Positions 1-8,351 of a stretch of DNA of 39,987 bases are shown one piece after another (the first letter of the stretch is position 1; every line of letters begins with the position of its first letter). The translations under genes were made by a program, and so were the position numbers. The stretch is taken from assembly GCA_001275005.1 (NCBI GenBank), contig JWZX01003138.1:1-39987 (forward strand), in the 5' to 3' direction. Source of the DNA: Chrysochromulina tobinii (Eukaryota > Haptophyta > Prymnesiales > Chrysochromulinaceae). Below the pieces are notes generated by a model that had not been told where the DNA came from, ran no database searches, and saw only the letters and a list, made by a program, of their open reading frames with translations.

Positions 1-472
1 CCGGCAGCAACGCTCCGTGCCCGCCCCTTAGACAAAAAGAGGGTCGCTAGAACTCGGGAAACCTGGGACGAATTTTCACAAGGTGTGCATGCGGCGGGCG
101 GCGCTGGCTAGGCTGGGCTTTCCTTGGGCTGCCTAGTGTTTTCGAATTTCGAAAACTCTTTTATCTTTTTAAACTGTGCTCACTCAGTGCCTCACCGGCA
201 CCGGTGACGTGTTCTCCCGACGTGACCATGATTGTGTCCGCTGCGTGCCAGGGTGCAGCTTCGTGCGTCTCGTGCCGTCACGGGTGCGTCACGGGCGCAC
301 TCCACGCCGTGTGCCCATGCAGCGTCTCATGCCCTCTCACCTTTCTCCCGCCAAATCTCCCCTTACACGTTCTCCATGGCTGCCCCCCCGGGGGTCGACC
401 AGCGCCTTGGCCCTCTGTACGCCGCACGAGTGGCCTCTAGAGTGGCCCGAGATAGCTGACGGCTGCGGCGGC
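1..472. other. Intergenic, no gene seen
   Basis: This is the 3' flank of the RHD3-like gene. Short open frames here have no recognisable motif and conflicting reading frames, so I call none of them coding. The only structure I see is an inverted repeat at 138-156, with 8-base arms GTTTTCGA and TCGAAAAC around a 3-base centre, inside a locally AT-rich stretch (about 135-175). Confidence 0.5.
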
Positions 473-2211
473 TCAGATCGAGATGTCAAAGTTCATCTTC
501 GGCTGCCAGCGGAAGGGCGGCGGCTCCGCGCCGCTCGAATCCGCGATCGCGCCGTCGTTGGCATACATGACGTGCACTGAGTTGAGCCCGTCCACGTATC
601 CAGCGTACGTCTGCAAGTTGCCCTGACCGCCGCCGAATTGGTTGCGCAGGGCACCGACGAGCCCGACGCCCGCGCGGATGCCGCGCGGGGGCTTGGGCGC
701 CTTGCCCGTTTTTCGGCGCATCGCGGCGATGGCCTGTAGCTGCATCGGCGGCGACTCGAGGAATTTCGCAGTCAGCTCGGTGAGCTGCTTGCCGAAGGAG
801 GTGGTGAGCTGCACGCGCGTCTGGTCACCGACGCCGTCGACCATCAGCTGGCCGATGGCCGCATCAAAGTGCTTCTCGGCGTTGCGCCGCAGCCCCTCAT
901 GCTGCCACTCGGCCACTGCGCCGCCACGCCCCATCACCTTGAGCAACTGCCCCTTGAACCGGTTGATCGTCGAGGTGGTCAGCTGCTGCCGCTGCTTCTG
1001 GAAGAGCTCAGTCACGTCGTTGTTGAGCGCCTTCTGCAGCCGGCTGCGGAACTGCGCAATCATCGGGCTCGCATCCGAGGAGCAAGTGCTCACACCCGCG
1101 TCGAAGGTGTTAAGCGCCGTGTTGAGCATCGACGTGGCCTCGGGACCAAAACCGCTCACGACCACGCCCTTGGCGACTTGCTTCGACCACCGCTGCAGCA
1201 CCAACTGCGAGCAGACGTGCCACCAGAGTTCGGGGTCGGGGGCAGACGCGGGCGCGCGGGCGGGGGCGGGGGCGGGGGCGGGCGCACCTGGGCCTGCGCG
1301 AATGCTGCCTCGTAGCTACGCCCAGCAAGGTAGCGTTCGGTGAGCCATGCTTCAGAGGGCTGCTGGTCGATGATCGCCCCGGAGGCCTCCCACGCCTTCT
1401 TGGCCACATCGGCGAACCCGGACGCCTTGCCCAGCCGGCCGCCGACCCCGCTGAGCGTCGATCGCAGCGCCTCCACGCCCGCCTCGAAGCCCTCAGCGTC
1501 ATCGCTCTCCGCGGGCACGGTGATCAGGACGAGCTCAAACAGGTCCGAGAAGGCCTTGCCTTTGAACTCGGTCGCGGCGGTGGCGGCGCTCCACGCATCC
1601 TTGCATGCCGCGCGCACCGCCGCCTCCGGCAGGCTGTCGTCCGGGTCGCGCACATGCACAAGCATCGTGCGCCCGTCGCCGCCACTCAGCATCGCCGCAA
1701 GGTGGTGAGAGAAGACGCGCTCGTAAGTCTCCTTGACGAGGGCAGCGGTGGGCTTGACGCAAGGCGAGTGCATGATGAGCGCATCCGCGAGCGACAGGCA
1801 AAAGGTCGTCAGCTTGCACGAGTCGGCCGCGCTGCGCTCCTTGCCAACCTGTGCAAGAGGCCTCGTCTCAAGGACGAGGCACCCGGGCATGCTGGGCGAG
1901 GATGCCAACCACGCGCCCGCAGACGCGGGATCCTGCGGGCCCAGCTGCAGCGCAGTCGCAAAGCGGGTGCCGAAGACTGCGTTGAGCAGCTTCGAGCTGC
2001 GCGACTTGCCTCCCACCGAGGCAACGACCGAGAGAGTGGCACTGCTCGGCGCCGATCCGGCGACTGCGGTCGCACTCGAGCCGAGGAACTCGCCCGCCCC
2101 ATTGATCAGCTGCTGCGGATCGGCGCTGCCGCCCCTCAGCCGACCGAAGCTCTGCGCGCACTCCGACCAGGCGCCGGGCACCGCGAGCAAAAGCCAGGCG
2201 GCCACGCGCAT
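473..2211 (-). CDS. RHD3/Sey1 (atlastin-type) GTPase-like protein with degenerate G motifs, two exons
   Basis: The gene is read as exon 1 2211-1288 and exon 2 1204-473, about 551 aa. The GC-rich intron 1205-1287 (83 nt) has a CAG/GTGCGC donor and a CTCGCAG acceptor and keeps phase 0. Residues 1-16 form a hydrophobic signal-like start, followed by RLRGG. The segment VVASVGGKSRSSKLLN with FGTRF after it lies where RHD3/Sey1 proteins carry the P-loop and LLNxLFGTxF. About 100 residues later VHVRDPDD matches the conserved G4 RD motif. The second exon is helical, like the family's three-helix-bundle stalk. Family members fuse ER tubules. Here the P-loop spacing is altered, the switch I Thr is lost (ASAGAW), and DxEG is replaced by ETRP. 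GTP hydrolysis is therefore doubtful, and this may be a lumenal or pseudo-GTPase paralogue. I see no paired C-terminal membrane hairpin. The family call is fairly firm; function is inferred. Confidence 0.72.
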
Positions 2212-2307
2212 TGCAATGGAGGACGATCTCCGATGTCCTCAATCACGCCGAGACGGCGCGTTCGAATGTGTGAAAGATTGATGTGAAACATCCGGAACAC
2301 TTGACAT

Positions 2308-3441
2308 CTAGTCAATCGACTGGTTCACGCACAACCTCGCCAGCTCATCCCCATGATTGTCACCCCACTCAATCTGGCCCTTACCCGCGAGGACGATGTC
2401 GAGCCTCGCGGCTTCGGCCTCTCGCTCTGCCTGCTCCTCGAGCTCAAGCAGCGCCTCGTGCTCCGGATCGAGGAGCAGCCCACGCCGCACCGCCGCGAGC
2501 GCCTCTGCGGAGCGCCTCAGCCCAAGCAGCGCCCTCCCTTTCCTCTCGTAGGCTGGCACATAGGTGGGGTCACATCGAATCGCTCGCTCAGCGTCCTCGA
2601 GCGCCTCCTCCGCCTGGCCGCAGCGCTCGTGCGCGAGCGAGCGGTTGCCGTATAACGAAGGCAGCGCCGGGTCGAGCGCGATCGCGCGGCTGAGTGCCGC
2701 AGCGGCCGCCGCATACTCTCCCAAACCGAAGTGGGCCACCGCTTGCGCATTCAGGGCCTCGACGTCCTGCACGATCTCCTCGGAGACCGCACTGATCGGG
2801 GCGGCGGACTGCCGCCGCCGCTGCACGGGCAGCGCGTGGCTCTCGACCGCCAGCCGAAAGAGCTCATTCTCGGCCTCGAGCTGTGTGTCGGCCATCTCCT
2901 GTGCCAAAAAGGCGGGGAAGGTCTTCTCGAACAGTTCGAGCATGCGAGGGCGCTCCGCTGCAGGCAGCGAATCGAAAAACTCCTTGAACGGGTTGCCGGC
3001 GGCGGCATCGTCGCCGTCGCCGTCGCCCAAGTTCGCGGCCGCCATGAGCGCCGCCAGCGTCGCTCCGTCCAAGCCCAGATCCGCGGCAAAGTCTGCCAGC
3101 GGTGCCTCCGCAGCGTCGCCGAGCTCCGCAGCAGCGCGCTCGCGGCCGCGCTCGAGCATGATGGAAGGATCGACGCTCCCCTCGGCGAGAGCTCGCGCCC
3201 AGCCAGCGCCAAAAATGTCGGAAAATGGATCGGCGAGCAGCGCATCCGCTTCGGCAGCACGGTCGCCCGCACGCAGAATCGCCTCGTATGCCTTGGCCAC
3301 GGCCAAGTACTTTTCATTGGCATCGGGCGAAGGGTTCTTATCCGGGTGCAGCCGCAGCGCGAGCTTTCTGAATGCGGCGCGCGCAGCGTCCAGTCCAGCG
3401 CCTGGCGAGAGGCCGAGAGCGCGATAGTCGGAGGCGGACAT
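2308..3441 (-). CDS. J-domain (DnaJ) protein with C-terminal TPR repeats
   Basis: A single-exon 377-aa protein. Residues 4-60 are a J domain with YRALGLSPGA at the start, basic helix II, and the HPD tripeptide at 32-34 that stimulates Hsp70 ATPase. The middle (about 60-215) is acidic and Ala-rich with NPFKEFFDSLP. Residues about 230-335 contain three TPR units, with NAQAVAHFGLGEYAAAA, YGNRSLAHERCGQ and YERKGRALLGLRRSAEA as helix A/B signatures. The order is J then TPR, the reverse of DNAJC3/DNAJC7. I infer a cytosolic Hsp70 co-chaperone that could dock the EEVD tail of Hsp70/Hsp90 through its TPRs. Its stop lies about 96 bp from the start of the RHD3-like gene on the same strand. A (CAAGT)n tract begins about 14 bp upstream of the ATG. 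Confidence 0.88.
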   Translation of the reverse strand: MSASDYRALGLSPGAGLDAARAAFRKLALRLHPDKNPSPDANEKYLAVAKAYEAILRAGDRAAEADALLADPFSDIFGAGWARALAEGSVDPSIMLERGRERAAAELGDAAEAPLADFAADLGLDGATLAALMAAANLGDGDGDDAAAGNPFKEFFDSLPAAERPRMLELFEKTFPAFLAQEMADTQLEAENELFRLAVESHALPVQRRRQSAAPISAVSEEIVQDVEALNAQAVAHFGLGEYAAAAAALSRAIALDPALPSLYGNRSLAHERCGQAEEALEDAERAIRCDPTYVPAYERKGRALLGLRRSAEALAAVRRGLLLDPEHEALLELEEQAEREAEAARLDIVLAGKGQIEWGDNHGDELARLCVNQSID

Positions 3442-3797
3442 AGCCGCTAACGCGTTAAGTCAAGCCAAGTCAAGTCAAGTCAAGATATTCATTCGAGATT
3501 TGGTACCAGAATTAAATGTAATGTAGCCCCGCTGGCTGAATATATCTTGATGCGGTTTGCTGCCGTTACGCGACGAAACTCTCGATAAAACTTGCCTCCG
3601 CTCGTCGCGAAGCCGACGAAGATGCGAATGATACTCGGCCCCCTCGCGGCGGTGCTCGCGTACGGGAGCCGCGCGCCACATTCGTCGCGCGTACAGTCGA
3701 TCCGGTGCGCCTCGTACCGACTTCGGAGTGAATCACGACCGTTCTTCGCACTGCTCTCTGACTCTGATAAAGCGGGTGCTGTCGTTTTGTTTGCAGC
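3442..3797. promoter_or_regulatory. Divergent intergenic region (putative bidirectional promoter)
   Basis: A 356-bp spacer lies between the start codons of the J-TPR gene (minus) and the coiled-coil gene (plus). It holds the CAAGT repeat at 3456-3484 and a relatively AT-rich stretch at about 3485-3550. I see no clear TATA box. Promoter activity is inferred only from the head-to-head arrangement. Confidence 0.4.
3456..3484. repeat. CAAGT pentanucleotide tandem repeat
   Basis: About five and a half imperfect copies of the 5-mer CAAGT lie just upstream of the J-TPR start codon at 3441. On the coding strand it reads as repeated ACTTG. A very similar tract precedes the complex I subunit gene at 25854-25882, and both end in the same TCAAGTCAAGAT string. 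Confidence 0.85.
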
Positions 3798-4541
3798 ATG
3801 ATCGACCCTTTCTTGGGGGGGCTCGCGCTTGCAGCACTAGCAGAGTGGAAGGACGAGGATAGAAAGCAAAGGCCCGATCTAACCGCCGCCGTGGCGGCGC
3901 CGCCACCCCCCGCAGCGCCACCACCGTTGCCCAAAGTTGTCTTGGCTGTGGCGGACAAGGCCTTGGACAAGGCGAACAAGGCTCTGGACTTGGCGGCCGC
4001 CCAGGACAAGGATGCGGCCGGAGAGGTGGCTGAGCTGAAGCTTAAGGTGGCGGCGCTCGAGAAACAGCTTCTCGAGCAGGCCTCGGGCGCGGCGGCCAAG
4101 GAGAAGGAGACGGCCAAGCTGCAAAGCCAGCTAGCTGCAAAGGATGCACAGCTGCTCGAGCTTGAGAGCCAAGTTGAGGAGCTGAAGAGCAAGGAGGTGG
4201 GAGAGGACCTCTTTGTGGCCGCCCGGCTGCAAGAGCAGATCGACGAGGTGCGGGAGACAGCTGCCGCGATCTGGGCGGACCTACTTCCACTCGTCAAGGA
4301 CTTGCCTGCGCCGCTCGTCGCATCGAAGTTGACGGAGAAGGAGATAGGGATGATGCGCTCGAAAGTTGCGTGCGACCAGGAGGCTGCATGTTTCTTCCTG
4401 CAGCGCGCGGCGCACGCACTCAAGCTCTCGGGCGTGGGCGAGCGCGACCCGAGGCTCCTCGAGATCATGGCATTGCTCTCCTCCGCCGAGGCGCAGCTCA
4501 GGGACCCACAGCAGCAGCAGCCGCTTGCGCGAGGTCGTTAG
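3798..4541 (+). CDS. Coiled-coil protein of unknown function
   Basis: A single-exon 247-aa protein. Residues 1-50 include a Pro/Ala-rich linker. Residues about 50-155 form a heptad-rich, Lys/Glu/Ala/Leu coiled coil (AELKLKVAALEKQLLEQA, then LQSQLAAKDAQLLELESQ). The C-terminal 90 residues look globular and helical (IWADLLPLVKDLPAPLVASK, AACFFLQRAAHALKLSG). The start follows a 356-bp divergent spacer. I do not recognise a family. An opposite-strand open frame covers the same DNA, but its Ser/Ala-rich composition looks like a shadow. A scaffold or cytoskeletal role is possible but unsupported. Confidence 0.72.
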   Translation: MIDPFLGGLALAALAEWKDEDRKQRPDLTAAVAAPPPPAAPPPLPKVVLAVADKALDKANKALDLAAAQDKDAAGEVAELKLKVAALEKQLLEQASGAAAKEKETAKLQSQLAAKDAQLLELESQVEELKSKEVGEDLFVAARLQEQIDEVRETAAAIWADLLPLVKDLPAPLVASKLTEKEIGMMRSKVACDQEAACFFLQRAAHALKLSGVGERDPRLLEIMALLSSAEAQLRDPQQQQPLARGR

Positions 4542-4940
4542 TCACCGAGTCGACTCCGACTTGACTCAGGCACTGTGACGGAGGGGAAATGCGTTATGTT
4601 TACCAAGCAGTTCTGTGCGCACTCGAGCGCCGACGTCTATTTACTCGTATGTAATGGTCTACGAAATCGAAAGCGGCGACGGATGGCGCTAACCGGGCGG
4701 ACGAAGATCACGTTCACGATGCGGCATGCGCGGACTACGACCGATAACCGGCGGTAAACGATAATCGATATACGGATTAACGTCTTCTAAACGTCTTCGC
4801 TTGTGAGCGCGCCCCGTCACGTGTGCTGTCCGTGGTCGCGTCTCTGCAGTCTCCGCCCGCGTATCCGCAGTATATCCGCGGTATCGTACCGCCACGCACG
4901 GTCACCAACGAGCCTCTCGAGCGACGACGCACGAGTTACG
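4542..4940. other. Convergent intergenic region
   Basis: This spacer separates the 3' ends of the coiled-coil gene (plus) and the PDZ gene (minus). It has an AT-richer core around 4750-4800 with short ATCGAT-like repeats. I see no gene, RNA or clear hairpin. Confidence 0.5.
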
Positions 4941-6740
4941 TTAACCGTCCGCCCCAAGACGTGAACCGTCCGCCGTCCGTGCAAGGTCCTGGAGCCGCAT
5001 AATCTCGTGGTCTTTCGCGAGGATGACACGCTCGAGCTCCTGAGTGAGCTTGAGCTGCATCTCAAACTTCTCGCGCGAGCGCACGGTGGACGACCCGTTC
5101 CCAAAGAAGCCACTCGAGGGCCACAGGGCCTCCTCCCGCGATCGGAGCTCCGCCTCACGAAGGCTTGCATGCTTGTGCTTGAGCGTCGCCCGCTGCTGGA
5201 GCTCCCGGAGTGCCTGCCAGCCGGCCTTGACCTCGGTCGCGAGGGCGGAGCGTGCCGCCTCGGCGTCCGCAGCGCGCTGCAAAGCCGCGGTTCGCTGCTG
5301 TGCCGCCGCCTCCGCCGCCGCCGCCGCACCCTCCCTCTCCCTCTCCAAGGACGCGAGCGCCTCCGCCGCCGCCGCCTCCGCCTTCGCCTGCGCCGCCGCC
5401 GCCTCGGCTGCACGTGCCTCCGCCACTGCCCGCGCCGCGCTCGCCTCGGCGGCCTGCGCGCCACTCCGCGCCTTGTCGGCTGTGAACGTGACGTTTCGTT
5501 CAGCCTGCTGCGCGAGCGAGCGCGCCATCACCACATGCAGCTCGGCCGCCTTCGCCTCGGCAGCCGCCGCCCGGTGCTCCGCGTCGCCCCTGCCCAACTC
5601 GCTCGCGGCAACGCGCGCCTCGAGCGCGCGAAGGGCTTCGGCAGAGGCGAGCGACGCGAGGGCCAACTGGCGGCGCATCTCCGCAATCTCGAGCGCGAGC
5701 TCAGAGCGCGCCACTTGGGCCGCGAGAGCCTCGCACTGATGACTCTCGCATCTCGTCCTCATCTCGGCGAGCGTGCCTCGCGACGCGAGGTCCGACGCCT
5801 GCGCCTGCGCCTGCGCCGCCGCCACACTCGAGGCCGCCTCCGCCGCGGCCGCCTCCGAGGCCGCCAGCGACGCCGCCCGAGCTCCGTCCACGATTGCCTC
5901 CGCTGCGTCCGCCCTCGCCTCGGCCGCCTGCCGTGCTGCCTCGGCCTCGGCTGCCGTGCGCGCCGCCTCTGCCGCCCGCACCATCGCCGCGGCTGACTCC
6001 GCTCTCGCCGCGGCCTCACCCTCACGCGCCATCTTCATGGCTAGCTCGGCACGCGCACGCGCCGCCTCTGCCTCCGCTAAGCGTGCCTCGAGCGCCTCGG
6101 CTGCCGCGTGATCGGCGTCGTGCTGAGCACGCTCGGCCAGTGCGTCGCGCGCCGCTTCCGCCGCCTTCGACTGCCCGTGTATGACGGTGGCGCTCGCCGG
6201 CTTCGGAGAAGGGTCGACGTCCTCATCAAGCTCATCAAGCTCATCAAGGGACTCCTCCTTCTCCTCCTCCTCCGACTCGCTCGCCTCCTCCCCTTCCGAC
6301 TCCTTCGCCTCCGCCTCGCCAACCGCCTCGCCTCGCTGCTCCCCAATCCGCTCCGTGCCGCCCTCCCGATGCACCGTGTCCGCAGCCACTACAACTCTTC
6401 TCCTCCAACGCTCCTCCGCCATGCTCGCCACAGCATGCTCATGGTCAGCGCCACCGCCGCTCGCGTGCGCAACGAGGATCTCGAGGACGACGGTGCCCAC
6501 GGCCGCCCTTTGCAGCAAATGGGTTGTCTCTGCGTGCCCCGTGGTTACTTCGCCGTTCACCCTGACGATCACGTCTCCAACATTGAGGGTGCCATCTTGG
6601 GCGGCCACGCTGCCCGTATGAATTGAGGCGATGGATGGGTGAGCGTCCGATCCTGTGAGGCGGATGCCGAGCTTTGTGTCGAGAGTGGGCTTAATGAGTG
6701 TGACGATCTTCGACTCCACGATCGTCAGAGGCTCCGCCAT
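4941..6740 (-). CDS. PDZ domain protein with long Ala-rich coiled coil
   Basis: The start is chosen at 6740 (MAEPLTIVES), giving 599 aa; an upstream in-frame ATG at 6779 would add 13 residues of basic, non-domain-like sequence. Residues about 12-92 are a PDZ domain: carboxylate loop KLGIRL, then IASIHTGSVAAQDGTLNVGD and VIVRVNGEVTTG, ending VVLEIL. An acidic stretch follows (SEEEEKEESLDELDELDED, coded partly by a 9-bp triplicate at about 6228-6253), then some 400 residues of Ala/Glu/Arg-rich coiled coil (AEAEAARQAAEARADAAEA-type). The C-terminus is a less repetitive coiled coil (QLKLTQELERVILAKDHEI). It is probably a cytoplasmic scaffold that binds partner C-termini through the PDZ domain. 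Partners cannot be predicted. I am confident of the PDZ domain and less so of the exact start. Confidence 0.82.
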   Translation of the reverse strand: MAEPLTIVESKIVTLIKPTLDTKLGIRLTGSDAHPSIASIHTGSVAAQDGTLNVGDVIVRVNGEVTTGHAETTHLLQRAAVGTVVLEILVAHASGGGADHEHAVASMAEERWRRRVVVAADTVHREGGTERIGEQRGEAVGEAEAKESEGEEASESEEEEKEESLDELDELDEDVDPSPKPASATVIHGQSKAAEAARDALAERAQHDADHAAAEALEARLAEAEAARARAELAMKMAREGEAAARAESAAAMVRAAEAARTAAEAEAARQAAEARADAAEAIVDGARAASLAASEAAAAEAASSVAAAQAQAQASDLASRGTLAEMRTRCESHQCEALAAQVARSELALEIAEMRRQLALASLASAEALRALEARVAASELGRGDAEHRAAAAEAKAAELHVVMARSLAQQAERNVTFTADKARSGAQAAEASAARAVAEARAAEAAAAQAKAEAAAAEALASLEREREGAAAAAEAAAQQRTAALQRAADAEAARSALATEVKAGWQALRELQQRATLKHKHASLREAELRSREEALWPSSGFFGNGSSTVRSREKFEMQLKLTQELERVILAKDHEIMRLQDLARTADGSRLGADG

Positions 6741-8351
6741 ACAAGATGCGGCGTGACGTCTGCCTCGCGGAATGCACAAAGCCGCGAAGTGTGCTATTCA
6801 TTCTCGACGAACGCGAAACACAACGTCAACGGATTGCATGTCTTGCATGCAAGCCGGTCCCAGGAAAAAGCGACGTCGGACTTCCCGTCGCGCGTCGGAT
6901 CGGAACACTATAACAACACTCGCAATCTCCCTCGTGACTTTTTTTTTCGCTGCAACCCGTCGACCCCATCTGAGCCGAGGCCATTGGTGGCCGGATTAGG
7001 CTTCCTCGCCGCCATTTTTTCCGCCGCCATCGCCCCCGCATCCATATCGACCGCGATCGCCACCGCCATCGCGAGCCTGCACCTAAAGGCTCTTTTTATT
7101 TTCCAAAAACAGCAAAAACAGAAAAAAACACGTCCTCTTCACTGCACCATTTGTCCTAGTATGTTTTTTTTTTCTGTTGTACTTCTTACCGGTAACAATA
7201 ATTACACACACAATCACAAAAACGCTCCATCGACACAGTCGACGCGTTGAAACATTCGCGCGACACTGCCGCTCATGGCATGCGCGAATCCGCACTAGCG
7301 TATGCTGCGCTGCGAGCTAGATGCGCGTGTTGCGGGCGGCACGACGCGCGCGCGCGCGCGCAGCTGCGCACAGGATCGCCTTGCACGAGTTCTAGTTGTC
7401 CGTGGCGAGTCTACGAGCAGATCGTCAAGACTTCGAACCTGTTCACAGGCGCGCCCGATGGCGCGCCCCCATCGGGGAACGCAAAGAGTCGCACGACACG
7501 CCATCGCGTGACGAAGACGGTGTCATGCGACAGGACCTGTTCTGCGCGCTACTGGTGTTCAGCACCATGTTGTTGCGTTGATACCTATGGCTGCCGCGGG
7601 TTCAGGGGATCTGCGAGGAAAAGAAGCGACGCTGGAACAGCGCGGTGAGAGCGCGTGCACGGCGAGCAGCAGGCACGGTGAGCAGGCGTACGCTGCAGAC
7701 TGCGCAGAGACTTCGCCCCAGCGTGGCGCGGTGCGTGTGTGTTTCTCGTCGTCGCTGCGCCAGAATGTTCTAGGTGCATCGGCAAGCTGATGCGAATCTT
7801 GAGGCGCTCGCCGAGCCTCCCGTTATGGGCGCGACACCCACGGAGCGCGACCCGCGCACGCAGAGAGGAGGGCCAAGAGGTTGACGATCGCTGCCGACTT
7901 CAGGGACGAATCTGAGATTCCCGCTTATGAATAATGACTGTGAAAGGCATTCATTACAAATTTCATAACTAACCAAAGGATTCGTTGCGATAGTTCCCGA
8001 GATACATGTACATGTTTGATGCAATCTTGGCCAAACATTTTCCCCGCGGAAAAAAAAACTTTTCTTGCGCTTTGTTTTCGGTACTCGCAATCTTGGGACT
8101 CGAAAAAACAACGAGATTGACATAGCGGAGTCTCGTTTTGAGTCCTTCACGGCGCCGTTGTGGCCCGGTACGGCCCTCCGTTGTATGTAGTATGCTAATA
8201 CTTGTGGGCGGGCGCGTTTGAATAGGCTATACAATAGGCCCTTAGGCCGGAAACGTCGACCCTCTACCCTGTAAATACTCGCAGGATTAGGAGGGGCGTG
8301 TGGGCCTCCAGGTACAATTAAGGTACAATCGATTTGGGGTGGTCGTCAATG
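6741..8351. other. Long apparently non-coding region
   Basis: About 1.6 kb between the 5' end of the PDZ gene and the 3' end of the ferredoxin-reductase gene. Base composition changes sharply: poly-T runs near 6939-6948 and 7160-7170, A-rich stretches at 7095-7130 and 8045-8055, and a (CG)n run near 7347-7362. A perfect inverted repeat, CCCGATGG/CCATCGGG, lies around 7454-7477. Open frames of 60-200 codons occur on both strands but show no domain, signal or biased codon pattern, so I call none. A promoter for the PDZ gene presumably lies at the left end. Confidence 0.5.

Noticed and set aside
3566-4468. A 300-codon minus-strand frame over the coiled-coil gene at 3798-4541
   Set aside because: Ser/Ala-rich composition and no motif. 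The plus-strand frame has regular heptads.
7454-7477. Perfect hairpin CCCGATGG/CCATCGGG as a terminator
   Set aside because: Rho-independent terminators do not apply in eukaryotic nuclear DNA, and no gene end is adjacent.
7247-8234. Open frames in the 6.8-8.3 kb gap
   Set aside because: No domain, signal or consistent codon bias, and strong changes in base composition.
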